Notes under the pieces: model-generated
Database searches by the model: none
Told to the model about the DNA's origin: nothing
What the model saw: only the letters and a program-made list of their open reading frames with translations
Part shown: positions 7,640 through 17,435 of the stretch, piece by piece
Layout of the letters: each line of letters begins with the position of its first letter
Numbering within the stretch: position 1 is the first letter of the stretch
Origin: PMG-095 sp037200885
GTDB lineage: Bacteria; Myxococcota_A; Polyangia; Polyangiales; Polyangiaceae
Direction of reading: 5' to 3'
Length of the DNA: 64,000 nt
Assembly: GCA_037200885.1 (NCBI GenBank)
Contig: JBBCIN010000003.1
Location: 1,178,001 to 1,242,000 of the forward strand
Program-made: the position numbers and the translations under genes

Positions 7640-10582
7640 ATGACCGTGAGCTTCGCGACTCGAGCTTTGGCCTGGGCACTGCTGTGCGTTGGACTTTGCA
7701 GTTGTGCGAGCAGCATTCGCAGCGCGGCGCGCGTCGGCGTTTCACTGAAGGAGTGCCCGGCGCTGGCGAACCTAGTGCTGGACAACGGCTTCGATTGGCA
7801 AGGCAAGTTGGGCATCGATTCCGGTGACGCCGCTACGCTGAAGTCGGGCATCGAGGCTTCGAAACAGATCGCGGAAAAGGCAATCGAGTTCGATTCCAAG
7901 CTCAACGCCGCTTGCACTCAGTTCGCGAGCGATCTCGGCACTCCCCTCGGGCCAGAGCTGACGCAGACCGGCGATCGGGCGTGCGCGCAAGTTTCGCACC
8001 TCATGGCGGACGCCAAGCGTAAGCTTGGAAGTGAAGCGAAGGTCGCCGCGCAGAGCCTGGTTCAATGCGTGCCCGGTTGTGTCACCGCATGCGACCCCGC
8101 CGCCCCTGATGGTCCGTGTGCGAAGTCCACGGCCACGGTCACCGTCGCCGGAGCGAGCGACCAACAGGCCGCAGAGCGCTACCGCAGCGCGGTCGAGGTG
8201 CTGGCGACCTCGCTCTTGAGTATCCGCGACAGCGCGGCGGACGCGCGCGCCCTCGTCTTGAATGCGAGGTCCGCCATCGAGCTCGGCTTGGTCACGGGCC
8301 ACGCCCTGTCGGACGGGGACATCGCATCGGCCGCCTCCGCCGCAATCTGCATTCTGCCGCCGATGATCTCCGCCAAGCAGAATCTCGAGGCGCTGCGCAG
8401 GGATGCGCACGTCACCATCGAGGTTGCCCACAGCGTCGGCCTGCTCATCCAGCTTCGCGATGACGACGAGGAGCCGGCGGCGCCGGTTCCGTCCAAAGAT
8501 CGGTTCGCCCCCAAGCTCGTGGCCCCGCTGACCAACGAGCGACTCGTGAACCTGTTTGCATTCCCGGATGGAGGACTCGCGGCACAAACGCGCGAAGGCG
8601 TCATCTCGCTGCCCGGCGGCGAAATGCTGCTCCGGACGATGCCCGAACACCGACTCGAGTGGAGCATCGGTATTGGCGGCGCGGCGCCTGGCAGCACGTA
8701 TTGCGCGGTCGCCGCAGCTCGCCGCGTCGCCTGCATCCGTAGTCAGGCCGTATTCCGCGACAACAAGTTCCAGGGTATGGAGCTTTCCCTGATCGACACC
8801 GCCGGCGGCAGCCGCGTCGTCGCAAGCGTGAACGACAAGGGCTCGCTGGCCCCCGACGGCATCGCCTTCACCGCCGCCGGTGAACTGCTGTACGCCTTCA
8901 CGCAGAGTGAGCAACGCGGCGAGCAACTGGTCACGTTCACGCGCGTGAACTACAACGGCGCGGAATCCCAGCTGCCGTTCGTACCCGAGGCAGGCGCGCT
9001 CGAAGACCTGGGTGGCGGCGGACGCGCGAACCCGCCGATTACCTTCTTCGAGTTCAACGGCAAATTGCAGATGTTGTATCGGGACGGCCGCACGCTCCTG
9101 CTAGCGCCGTATGAGCGCCCGGGCGCGGCCGCGCTCGTCGCCGAGCTCTCCGCGTACGACGCTCGGCCCGTCGTGGGTGGCGACAACACCTTGTACGTCT
9201 TCTACTACGAGACCAAGTCGCGCACGGCGCGCGTCACGTCGTCCACGGATGGCGTACACTTCAGTGGCTCCATCCTCGATACCCGTGAAAGCGGCTGGCA
9301 GCTCGAAGCACTGCCAACACAAGCCGGGGCGGTGGTCGTTTACTATTATTTTCGCGGTCCAAGCGATAAAGGTCTGCGCGCCGCTGACATGAGCAAAGGC
9401 AAGGTCGTGCATCAACGCGCGCTGGTGATGCGCGAAGATCGCTGGAACGCAGGTTGGCACCCGCGCCTCGTTCGAGATCCCAACCAACCAACCCAAGGTA
9501 TCGTGCTCAGCTATCTGAGCAACGTGGAAGACGAGGACCGCGTCTGGGCCCGCTTCGACTCCCCTGCTGATTTGGTCAACGGTCCCAAGATCGGCGCAGA
9601 CGACAGCTTCAAGAACTGGTTCGTGCAGGTCGGGGCCGGCGTTTGGTATACCTGGTGGCATCTCAAGAGCCCTGCGCCGAGCGCCTCGGAGCTCGACGGC
9701 GCGAAGCTCGGCGCGACCACCTACGACGTCGATCCCGCCCTGCTGCTCTCGGCCAACCTCGAAGCCCGCTGGGGGCCGATCGACCTGGGCCTCAGCTATG
9801 CGCAGAACTACCTGGACGATGCCTCGAAGAAGCTCGGGGAAAGCACGCGGCTGCTCACGGGCAGCATCAAAATCGAAGATCTGCTTCCCGGGCACGACAT
9901 CAAGGCCGAGGGCGTGTGGGGTCGCTACCACGGGCATGCCCAGCGCGACGTCACGGACGCCGCGACTCCTCCCGACACACCGAGCACGACGACGGAACGC
10001 TTGCCGCTCGATACCAGCTACGTCGATGTGCACCTGTTCGCGCTGAACCAGTGGCGCATCAAGTACGGCCTCGGTTTCACGACCTACCACATCCCTGCGC
10101 CGATCCTGGCTTACTCCGCGCCGGCGAAACAGCTTCACTACGATTTTGCCGGCAGCGCACTGCGTGACGTCCGGTTCAACGACATCGACCTAGCGGTCGG
10201 CTACAGCAAGCTCGACTACGCCGCCAAATACGAGAACCGCTACTTCGGTCCCATGTTCGACGTCACGGTCGCGGGCGGTGTATCGATCATTTCCTTCGAC
10301 GCGGTCCACACGCCCGAGGGTGACCTAACGAGCAGTTATGGCCTTCATCTGCGCGGCAATGCCATGCTGGGTTGGTTGTGGATGCAGCGCTTCGGTGGCC
10401 TCGGGGGCCTCGGCTTCTACGTCCGTCCAACGTACGCCGTCGAAGGCGGCCTCTCGAGCAACTCCCTCGCCCGTCCCGATGATCGCAAGGAAGACAAGGC
10501 CGACAAGTCCGACAAGCACGCCGCCTTCGAAGTGCTATCGTTGCGGCACGGGCCATGGCTGGACCTGGGCATCATTTGGTAA
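7640..10582 (+). CDS. large lipoprotein with beta-propeller middle and barrel-like C terminus
   Basis: A 980-residue surface protein starting at ATG 7640, with a lipoprotein signal (ALLCVGLCSC lipobox) at residues 8-23. An alpha-helical N-terminal part containing two Cys-rich turns (QCVPGCVTACDPAAPDGPC) runs to about residue 290. A beta-rich region follows with repeated blade-like strands (VVGGDNTLYVFYY, TSSTDGVHFSGSI) typical of neuraminidase-like or Kelch-like propellers. The last 320 residues have alternating aromatic strands and end in Trp, as outer-membrane beta-barrels do. The codon set upstream of 7640 does not look like protein. I cannot name a family; the combination of lipid anchor, propeller and barrel is inferred. 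Confidence 0.82.
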   Translation: MTVSFATRALAWALLCVGLCSCASSIRSAARVGVSLKECPALANLVLDNGFDWQGKLGIDSGDAATLKSGIEASKQIAEKAIEFDSKLNAACTQFASDLGTPLGPELTQTGDRACAQVSHLMADAKRKLGSEAKVAAQSLVQCVPGCVTACDPAAPDGPCAKSTATVTVAGASDQQAAERYRSAVEVLATSLLSIRDSAADARALVLNARSAIELGLVTGHALSDGDIASAASAAICILPPMISAKQNLEALRRDAHVTIEVAHSVGLLIQLRDDDEEPAAPVPSKDRFAPKLVAPLTNERLVNLFAFPDGGLAAQTREGVISLPGGEMLLRTMPEHRLEWSIGIGGAAPGSTYCAVAAARRVACIRSQAVFRDNKFQGMELSLIDTAGGSRVVASVNDKGSLAPDGIAFTAAGELLYAFTQSEQRGEQLVTFTRVNYNGAESQLPFVPEAGALEDLGGGGRANPPITFFEFNGKLQMLYRDGRTLLLAPYERPGAAALVAELSAYDARPVVGGDNTLYVFYYETKSRTARVTSSTDGVHFSGSILDTRESGWQLEALPTQAGAVVVYYYFRGPSDKGLRAADMSKGKVVHQRALVMREDRWNAGWHPRLVRDPNQPTQGIVLSYLSNVEDEDRVWARFDSPADLVNGPKIGADDSFKNWFVQVGAGVWYTWWHLKSPAPSASELDGAKLGATTYDVDPALLLSANLEARWGPIDLGLSYAQNYLDDASKKLGESTRLLTGSIKIEDLLPGHDIKAEGVWGRYHGHAQRDVTDAATPPDTPSTTTERLPLDTSYVDVHLFALNQWRIKYGLGFTTYHIPAPILAYSAPAKQLHYDFAGSALRDVRFNDIDLAVGYSKLDYAAKYENRYFGPMFDVTVAGGVSIISFDAVHTPEGDLTSSYGLHLRGNAMLGWLWMQRFGGLGGLGFYVRPTYAVEGGLSSNSLARPDDRKEDKADKSDKHAAFEVLSLRHGPWLDLGIIW

Positions 10583-10827
10583 CGGTCGGCTGGAACAAGC
10601 AGCCTGCACCTACATGAGAAAGGTCTCGTACCCGGAACGTACGGCCTCGCTCTCACCGAGCGCAAATGCTGGGAGCGGTTCCAGGTTTGCGATTGCTTTA
10701 CTCTGCACTTGGAAAAGCGCGCTTTTCGTTGACTAGTACCAGTCTCCGTGGCTCATTGCGTGATTCGGCGGCGGCGAGTTCGAGATCCATTCAGCTTTGT
10801 GGTCTTTGTTGGTTCGGAGTATTTACG

Positions 10828-13068
10828 ATGCGAAAGTATCTAGGACTTGCGGTAGTAGCGGGTGCCCTCGTGGCCGGCATGGGTGCGTGCGGGACCAAGA
10901 GCGGTAGCGGTCCCACGGGGCGGCCCGACGGGCCGAATGGTACGGGCGCCTCGGGCGGCGCGGGCTCGGGCACTAGTGTCTCGGGTGGCGGCGGTCCCGA
11001 CATCATCACGAACATGCCCGGCACAACCGGTGGCGGACCTGCCGACGCGGATCCAAGCAATCCGAAGATCACTCATCCCGGCTGCCTAGCAGGCCAATGC
11101 ACGGACTTTCCCGCTGCGCCCATCTTGGGCGATGGCGTCCCGGCCGGTGTCCCGGCGATGTTCGGGGACCCGACGAACGTGACCGAGGGCGGCGGCCTGT
11201 GCGTGCTGGAGCCACAGCTGTCGGTCGGTGACAAGCCGGGCGCCATGCTACCGGCGAATTGGGTCCGCCCGCGCATCCGCGTAGCCGCCCCCGCCGGCAT
11301 CGACATGCTGGAGATCCGCATTCATTCCCCGGCTGAAGCGAATGATTTGGTGGCTTACACCAAGTACACGCCCGGCGCGGGCGGCGTCGCGCCCTCTTGG
11401 TACCTGCCGAAGGCGATCTGGACCGGCACGGCACCGGCCGACCCGACGATGAATCGAGCTTCGGGGTTCGGCCTCGCCAACAACGCCGCCGGCCAACCGC
11501 TCACCGTCACCATCCGCGGGATCAACTCGACCGCGCCGGCAAAGCCGATCGGCATTCACGGTGACTTCAATATTGCGCCGGTAGTGGCAACGGGCAGCAT
11601 GGTGTTCTGGACCGTGAACTCCGGCAACGTGACGCCTGATTCGAGCAAGTTGCTCGGCTTCGCCGTCGGTGATGAGGGCGTCGCCAATGCGCTCACCTTG
11701 ACGCAGGTTCAATGGACCGGCGAAATCGGCGAAGACGGCGCTGAGCTGCGCGGCCACTACGACAAGCCGCAATTGGCCGGCTTCGTCGATGGCCAAGTGC
11801 GCTGCATCGGCTGCCACACCACCATCCCAGACGGCAGCGGCGTGACCTTCGGCGATGATTGGCCCTGGTCCTTGGCTAGCGCGGCGCTCACCACGGGCAC
11901 CATTCCCACGGCCATTGCCGCGGGCGCGCAGGCAATCATGAAGGCGCCCTGGTGGGGCCAAGAGAGCATGTCCAAGGCGCATTGGACTGCCGGCGATCGC
12001 ACCATCGTGACGAGCTACGGCACTACCTTCATCAAAGGTGAGGCGCGCACACTCCCGTGGGCCAGGCTCCCCACCTACAATGGCACGGATGGCTCGGACT
12101 TCGACGACAAGATCAAGTGGCACTCGCTGGCGTGGATCAACGCGGAATACTCCGCCGCCATCCCGGTGGCCCTTCCCACCATCGCCGCCACGGCCGACCC
12201 AGACTACGGCAGCCCGGACATTGCCGCTCGCAACATGGCAGTCACGGCTGCCAAAGGCACCGGCTGGGGCTTGATCGCCACGGGCGATAGCGGCGTCAGT
12301 GATGTCTCGCCGGCCTTGAGCCACGACGGCAATTCGATTGTCTACGTGACCACCGACTACTCGCCGGACGGCCACCCCGACGCCACGGCGACCACCGCCG
12401 ACATCAAGGTCGTCCCCTACAACAGCCGCGCGGGCGGCACGTCGACAGCCCTCGCGGGCGCTTCGGATCCCAGCCTGCTCGAGTACTATCCCTCGTTTTC
12501 CGCTGACGATAAGCTGATCGCCTTCACTCAAGCGCCGAAGCCCAACCCCACGACCTCCCCGGACGGGCCGTACTACAATCGCTTCGGCAAGATCATGGTG
12601 ATTCCGGCGGCCGGTGGCACCGCCACCGAGCTCGCCGCCAACGACCCGGGGACGTGCGGCGGCGACAACGTCGCAACCGGAATCATCAACAGTTGGCCGA
12701 AGTGGTCGCCGGATGCAGTCCCGGTCACGGCCAACGGCAAGACCTATTACTTCTTGGTTTTCTCCTCTGCGCGCAAGTACGGCGATGAGTTCTCCAAGCA
12801 ATTCATGTTGGCGAAGAACACGGCCTCTTCGTTTACGGGCCTGAGCCAATCGTCGCAGCTGTACTTGGCAGCCGTGGTGGTCGACAACGCAACCGGCGCG
12901 ATCACCACGTACCCCGCCGTGTACATCTGGAACCAGAACCGAACCCCGGGTGCGGACGGCATGTCGGCCGCGGGCCTCGCGTACAGCAACCTGACGCCGG
13001 CCTGGGATCCGATCGAGCTGCCCCCACTCACCATCCCGGACGCCCCGAGCGACGTCGTTCCGAAGTAA
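10828..13068 (+). CDS. lipoprotein with haem CxxCH motif and PD40/TolB-type propeller
   Basis: A 746-residue exported lipoprotein. Its signal peptide MRKYLGLAVVAGALVAGMGAC ends in the lipobox GMGAC, and a Gly/Ser/Thr-rich linker of about 70 residues follows. One c-type haem attachment motif is present (RCIGCHTT, near residue 325). The C-terminal half has repeated LSHDGNSIVYVTTDYSPDGH and FSADDKLIAFTQAP units of the TolB/WD40-like PD40 family. The start ATG 10828 follows a GGAG stretch at 10816. A mono-haem site fused to a propeller suggests a surface electron-transfer or binding protein, which is inference. Confidence 0.88.
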   Translation: MRKYLGLAVVAGALVAGMGACGTKSGSGPTGRPDGPNGTGASGGAGSGTSVSGGGGPDIITNMPGTTGGGPADADPSNPKITHPGCLAGQCTDFPAAPILGDGVPAGVPAMFGDPTNVTEGGGLCVLEPQLSVGDKPGAMLPANWVRPRIRVAAPAGIDMLEIRIHSPAEANDLVAYTKYTPGAGGVAPSWYLPKAIWTGTAPADPTMNRASGFGLANNAAGQPLTVTIRGINSTAPAKPIGIHGDFNIAPVVATGSMVFWTVNSGNVTPDSSKLLGFAVGDEGVANALTLTQVQWTGEIGEDGAELRGHYDKPQLAGFVDGQVRCIGCHTTIPDGSGVTFGDDWPWSLASAALTTGTIPTAIAAGAQAIMKAPWWGQESMSKAHWTAGDRTIVTSYGTTFIKGEARTLPWARLPTYNGTDGSDFDDKIKWHSLAWINAEYSAAIPVALPTIAATADPDYGSPDIAARNMAVTAAKGTGWGLIATGDSGVSDVSPALSHDGNSIVYVTTDYSPDGHPDATATTADIKVVPYNSRAGGTSTALAGASDPSLLEYYPSFSADDKLIAFTQAPKPNPTTSPDGPYYNRFGKIMVIPAAGGTATELAANDPGTCGGDNVATGIINSWPKWSPDAVPVTANGKTYYFLVFSSARKYGDEFSKQFMLAKNTASSFTGLSQSSQLYLAAVVVDNATGAITTYPAVYIWNQNRTPGADGMSAAGLAYSNLTPAWDPIELPPLTIPDAPSDVVPK

Positions 13069-13275
13069 GCGCCGAAACTTGGTCGCTATCGCAGCGGCGG
13101 TCGAGTCATCGGCCCCCGCTGCGCTGCATTTTGTAGTGCTGATCCCTGCGGCGTGAGCGTGCGCAAGAAAGCTCCCTAACTCCCGGCTGGAACCGGTTCC
13201 CTATCGAATCGCGAAAAAGGGGCCAAGCGGCTCAAGAATGACTTGCCGAGAGCGGCCCGCTGAGTCACTCACAGG

Positions 13276-14661
13276 GTGATGCTGCGAAGCTTTTTGGTCT
13301 CGATCTCGATCTTGGCGATTGCGGGGTGTGACGCGGGCTCCAGCTCCGGCCCCATCGGCGGTGTGGATGCCACGCCCCAGGGGCTGAAGGGCTGCACCGT
13401 CGACGCGAGCATCAGCTCCAGAGTCGCCCCCGGCGGCTACTACACGAACGGAGCCAGCGTGTGCACGGCAAGCGGAAGCCCACACCTGTTCCACGGCGTG
13501 GACCGGCCGTCGCTGGAATGGGACGCGGCGGGTGAATGGAACAATCAGGGAGGCATTCCGCGTTCTGATTTCGATGCGATGGCAGCGTGGCACGCGAACG
13601 TGGTGCGCATCGCGCTCAACCAAGACTTCTGGCTCTCGGGCGCGGCCCTGTATAACCCGAACTACCAGGCCACGGTGGATCGAGCCGTGAAGGCGGCCGA
13701 AGCCGCCGGGCTGGATGTGATCCTCGATCTGCATTGGTCTGATCGCGGTGATTTGACGGTGTCGGTCGCCGGCCAGGGACAAGGCATGAAGGGCCACGCC
13801 GATCAGCAGCAGATGGCGGACGAAAACTCGGTGCAATTCTGGTTCGAGGTGGCAAGCAAGTACAAGTCCGACGGGCACGTCTTGTTCGAACTGTATAACG
13901 AACCCCACGACATCAATTGGTCCGTCTGGCTCAATGGCGGCAGCGTGGCGGAGTATCACGCGGTCGGCATGCAGGACCTGTACAACGCCGTGCGCGTGCG
14001 CGCGGGCGCAGACAACCTAGTCATCGCCGGCGGCACGGGCTGGGCGTTCAATCTGTCCGGCGTCGGCTCCAATCGCATCCAGGGCTACAACATCATGTAC
14101 GCCACTCACCCGTACTACCCGCAGGATCCGATCGGGCAGTGGGATGAGAACTTTGGCTACTTAGCCGCGCAAGACATCGCGCCCGTGATCGCCACTGAGT
14201 TCGGCGACGGCAGCACGAACTGCACGGGGGATTGGGACAGCCAGCTCACGGAATACGCGGACGCACGCCAGATCTCCTGGACGGCTTGGGCGTGGTGGCC
14301 CGCGGGCTGCTCATTCCCCTCCTTGATCGCGGATTGGAAGTACACGCCGACCGTGCAAGGAGCCGCAATCAAGGCGGCGCTGCTCAACTATCCTTATCAG
14401 CCCGCGGGCATCCCCAGCGCGCCGAACGGCGGCGGCGGCGGTTCGGGCGGTAGCTCGGGAGGCTCCGGCGGCGGTGCGGGCAGCGCGGGCGCGAGTGGCA
14501 GCGGCAGCGGCAACGCAGGCATGAGCGGCAGCGCCGGCGCGAGCGGCTCCGCGGGCACCGGCGCAAGCGGCACGGCTGGGGCATCGGGCATGAGCGGCAG
14601 CGCCGGCACGAGCGGCAGCGCGGGCGTGAGCGGCGCGGCCGGCGGCGGCGGCGCGAACTAG
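13276..14661 (+). CDS. secreted glycoside hydrolase family 5 endoglucanase
   Basis: A cellulase-like enzyme that hydrolyses beta-1,4-glucans outside the cell. The lipoprotein-type signal peptide ends near LAIAGCDAG. The GH5 catalytic core spans about residues 40-375. The acid/base Glu lies in FELYNEPHDI and the nucleophile Glu in PVIATEFGDG; HANVVRIALN and LDLHWSDRG are further GH5 signatures. The last 80 residues are a Gly/Ser/Ala tail (repeated SGSAGASG-like units) with no carbohydrate-binding module. The start is GTG 13276 or the adjacent ATG 13279. With the GH6 enzyme at 17.4 kb it would form an endo/exo cellulase pair. Confidence 0.93.
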   Translation: MMLRSFLVSISILAIAGCDAGSSSGPIGGVDATPQGLKGCTVDASISSRVAPGGYYTNGASVCTASGSPHLFHGVDRPSLEWDAAGEWNNQGGIPRSDFDAMAAWHANVVRIALNQDFWLSGAALYNPNYQATVDRAVKAAEAAGLDVILDLHWSDRGDLTVSVAGQGQGMKGHADQQQMADENSVQFWFEVASKYKSDGHVLFELYNEPHDINWSVWLNGGSVAEYHAVGMQDLYNAVRVRAGADNLVIAGGTGWAFNLSGVGSNRIQGYNIMYATHPYYPQDPIGQWDENFGYLAAQDIAPVIATEFGDGSTNCTGDWDSQLTEYADARQISWTAWAWWPAGCSFPSLIADWKYTPTVQGAAIKAALLNYPYQPAGIPSAPNGGGGGSGGSSGGSGGGAGSAGASGSGSGNAGMSGSAGASGSAGTGASGTAGASGMSGSAGTSGSAGVSGAAGGGGAN

Positions 14662-14726
14662 GATCCGGAATCATTCGTCGTCATCGCGCGTTCACCGAGC
14701 AGACCCACAGCAACGGAGAAGCGCAG

Positions 14727-15044
14727 ATGCAAATCCAGGTCAACACAGACCACAATATCGACGGGCGGCAGCGCGTGGCCGAATACGTGCGCGGCGTAGT
14801 AAAACACGCGGTCAGCCATTTCGAGCGGCTCGTGACGCGCGTCGAAGTGCACTTGAGCGACGACAACGGCGCCAAGTCAGGTCCGGATGACAAACGTTGC
14901 GTGATGGAGGCGCGTGTTGGGTCGGTCGCTCCCATTGCCGTGACTCATCGTGGCGCCAACATCGACGAGGCGATTCACGGCGCGGCGACCAAGCTCAAGC
15001 GCTCCTTGGACAGTGAGCTCGGTCGAATCCACGCCCATCGCTGA
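14727..15044 (+). CDS. HPF/RaiA-family ribosome-associated protein
   Basis: A short (105 residues) member of the sigma-54 modulation / ribosome hibernation factor family, which binds the 30S subunit and blocks translation in starved cells. The family pattern is visible: N-terminal MQIQVNTDHNI strand, a helix, HLSDDNGAK in place of the family LxD turn, the strand RCVMEARV, and the helix DEAIHGAATKLKRSLD. It lacks the C-terminal dimerisation domain of long HPF, so it is of the short type. A GGAG ribosome site sits 8 bases before ATG 14727. Confidence 0.85.
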   Translation: MQIQVNTDHNIDGRQRVAEYVRGVVKHAVSHFERLVTRVEVHLSDDNGAKSGPDDKRCVMEARVGSVAPIAVTHRGANIDEAIHGAATKLKRSLDSELGRIHAHR

Positions 15045-15213
15045 ATTCAGGGTCCTCGGCCAACCGCGGCGCATGGGCGTAAGCACTCGAATTTACCAAT
15101 AAATTCGACAAAAAGTCGGCGCGCTTGAGAATTCTGCGTCCGGTGTCGATCTCGAACCTTGCCGTTCGTCGCTTCAACTAGAGAGAGGATCTCTCGCTGA
15201 AAGGACGTCGACG

Positions 15214-15648
15214 ATGAAGGTGATTGTTTTGATCAAGGCGAGCAAGGACTCCGAGGCCGGAAAGATGCCCAGTGAGCTGCTCTTGCGCGAGATGGGGAAC
15301 TTCAACGAGGAGCTGGTGAAGGCCGGCGTGATGCTCGCAGGGGAGGGACTGCATCCGAGCTCCAAGGGCAAGCGGATGATAGTCAAAGGTGCCGGCCGCT
15401 CGTTCGTGGATGGTCCGTTCGCCGAGACGAAGGAGCTCGTGGCCGGCTTCTGGATCTGGCAAGTGAAGTCGATGGATGAGGCGGTGGAGTGGGCTCGTCG
15501 GATGCCGAATCCGGACCACGCCGATGGCGAGATCGAGCTCCGTCCGGTTTTCACCGATGAAGACTTCGGTGATGCAATGACCCCGGACATCCGCGAACAA
15601 GCCGATCGCCTCCGGGCCCAGACCGCGGGAGACAAGGCGCGCTCATAA
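15214..15648 (+). CDS. YCII-related (YciI/DGPF-like) protein
   Basis: A 144-residue cytoplasmic protein of the YCII/DGPF superfamily, a dimeric ferredoxin-like fold. The signature VDGPFAETKELVAGFWIWQV is complete (the family is named DGPF), preceded by the usual MKVIVLIKA strand and LVKAGVMLAGEGLHPS. Such proteins often sit beside ECF sigma factors and lack a proven reaction; no sigma factor is adjacent here. An AAAGGA ribosome site precedes ATG 15214. Just upstream, AGAGAGGATCTCTC (15182-15195) is a short palindrome. Confidence 0.92.
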   Translation: MKVIVLIKASKDSEAGKMPSELLLREMGNFNEELVKAGVMLAGEGLHPSSKGKRMIVKGAGRSFVDGPFAETKELVAGFWIWQVKSMDEAVEWARRMPNPDHADGEIELRPVFTDEDFGDAMTPDIREQADRLRAQTAGDKARS

Positions 15649-15820
15649 GACCGACGCGGCAAAAAGTCCCGCACCAAAAAAAAGCTCCTCAAAGTGCACT
15701 CACACGCCCGGGCGCGTAACCAATTCGCGTTGGCCCAGTACCGAGTGAGTTCGTCACGGTTCGCGAACAGGGGTTCGCGGGCCGGACACTTTGCAACATC
15801 ACTTGCTGAGGAGCACTGCA

Positions 15821-17365
15821 ATGAGACTAGGAAATTGGGCCGTTCTTTTGTGCGCAACATCCGCGCTGATGGCAGCTTGCGGTAGCGACGACGATTCAGC
15901 ACCTGGCGGTGCCGGCGGTGGCTCCGCCGGCGCGGCCGGCAAGGGCAACGCGGGCGTCGGAAACACTGCCGGTAAGGGAGAGGGCGGCGCCAATGACTCG
16001 GCCGGTAGCGGCAATGCGGGCGCCGGTGACACCGCCGGCAGCGCGGGCGAAGGCGGCGGAACGAGCGAAGGCGGCGAAGGCGGCGGCGCAGCAGTGACCA
16101 AAAAGTTCACGGTCACGCTCGAGAACGTCGCGGGCACAAAGCTTTTCACGAGTTCCGGCGTGTTCAACACCCCGGTCGGCGATTCTGGCCCGGGCGCGGC
16201 CACCCCCGGCAAGAAGTATGAGTTTTCGGTCGACGCAGGGCGCAAGCAAAAGCTCTCTTTTGCCACCATGCTCGCGGCCACGAATGACCTATTTTTCGGC
16301 CCGAACGGCGATGGCATCGCGCTGTACGACGGAAATGGCGATCCGATCACGGCCGACGTCACGAGCCAGATCCACCTTTGGGACGCCGGCACCGAGCTCA
16401 ACGAAGAACCTCACGTGGGCGCCAACACGGTCACCAAACAGAGTGCCCCCAACACGGGCCCCGCCGAGCATGCCAACGTGGTCGATATCGCGAACGCGGC
16501 GGGCTTCGCGTTCAACTATCCGAGTGTCGCGAGCGTGATCAAGGTGTCGGTGGCCCACACGACGGGCACCCTGTTCAAGATCACGATCGAGAACGTTTCT
16601 TCAGCCACCGCCTTGGTCACGAGCGAGGGCAACTTCCCCGCGCCGTTGTCGCCCGGCGTGTGGGTCGTGCACAACGGCAAAGACCCGCTGTTCACCGTCG
16701 GGATGCCGGATCGCGGCATGGGTCTCGAGAACATCGCGGAGGACGGCGCGCCGAGCAACCTCGGCAGCTTCGCGGCAGCCAATTCCGGCATCACCTATCC
16801 GGCCTCGCCCGGTGCCTGGGTGGTTCACAGCGCGGGCAGCAAGCCACTCTTTACCGCCGGCGTCGCCGACTATGGCAAGGGCATCGAAGCCATCGCCGAA
16901 GACGGCAATGCGACGCCGCTCGGCTCCAACTTGGACAGCCTCGCCGGCGAGCTCGATGGCGCTGTGTTCAACACCCCCGTGGGCGCAAGCGCGCCCGGCC
17001 CAATCCTCCCTGGCTCCAAATATCAATTCAGCTTCAAGGCCAGCCCGGGCGATGCGCTCTCTTTCGCTAGCATGCTCGCCGCCACGAACGACGTGTTCTT
17101 CGCCCCCAGCGCGAGCGGCATTCCGCTATTCGATGCCCGCGGCGCCGCCGTCACCGGTGACGTCAGTGCCCAAGTTTCGTTGTGGGACGCGGGCACCGAA
17201 GGCAACGAAGAGCCAGGCATCGGCCCCAATACCGTCACCAATCAACTCGCGCCAAACACCGGCACGGCGGGCGAGGGCAAGGTTCAACTGCTGAGCGCGA
17301 CGGGCGACGCTTATCCGTACCCGACCGCTCAGTCAGTGCTCAAGGTGAGCATCGCGGCGGAATAG
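15821..17365 (+). CDS. lipoprotein with two spondin domains
   Basis: A surface lipoprotein of 514 residues. Its signal peptide ends in LMAACGS, followed by a Gly/Ala/Asn linker of about 75 residues. Two spondin_N domains are recognised by the matched blocks FNTPVGDSGPG...YEFSVDAGRKQKLSFATMLAATNDLFF and FNTPVGASAPG...YQFSFKASPGDALSFASMLAATNDVFF, each followed by a WDAGTE-NEEP-GxNTV segment. Between them lie two copies of a shorter SPGVWVVH...PLFTVG unit. Spondin domains are adhesion modules in animals and occur in bacterial exported proteins of unknown role. GAGGAG precedes ATG 15821. Confidence 0.9.
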   Translation: MRLGNWAVLLCATSALMAACGSDDDSAPGGAGGGSAGAAGKGNAGVGNTAGKGEGGANDSAGSGNAGAGDTAGSAGEGGGTSEGGEGGGAAVTKKFTVTLENVAGTKLFTSSGVFNTPVGDSGPGAATPGKKYEFSVDAGRKQKLSFATMLAATNDLFFGPNGDGIALYDGNGDPITADVTSQIHLWDAGTELNEEPHVGANTVTKQSAPNTGPAEHANVVDIANAAGFAFNYPSVASVIKVSVAHTTGTLFKITIENVSSATALVTSEGNFPAPLSPGVWVVHNGKDPLFTVGMPDRGMGLENIAEDGAPSNLGSFAAANSGITYPASPGAWVVHSAGSKPLFTAGVADYGKGIEAIAEDGNATPLGSNLDSLAGELDGAVFNTPVGASAPGPILPGSKYQFSFKASPGDALSFASMLAATNDVFFAPSASGIPLFDARGAAVTGDVSAQVSLWDAGTEGNEEPGIGPNTVTNQLAPNTGTAGEGKVQLLSATGDAYPYPTAQSVLKVSIAAE

Positions 17366-17380
17366 AACGCGGCGACTCCC

Positions 17381-17421
17381 ATCGCGGTCGGCCTGTCGAA
17401 TTGCTCGACGCCGACCGCGAT
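17381..17421. terminator. long hairpin between convergent genes
   Basis: A perfect 12-bp stem (ATCGCGGTCGGC / GCCGACCGCGAT) encloses a second 5-bp stem (GTCGA / TCGAC). It lies in the 70-base gap between the convergent spondin and GH6 genes, so it is probably a bidirectional terminator. There is no U-tract. Confidence 0.7.
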
Positions 17422-17435
17422 AACTTCGGGATTTC

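Noticed and set aside
11248..12849. 533-codon open frame on the minus strand opposite the haem lipoprotein gene
   Set aside because: It is a shadow of the real plus-strand gene: Arg/Gly-rich, no domain, and the plus-strand frame has signal peptide and propeller motifs.
14400..14661. Carbohydrate-binding module or sorting signal at the GH5 C terminus
   Set aside because: The tail is only Gly/Ser/Ala repeats with no aromatic residues or anchor motif.
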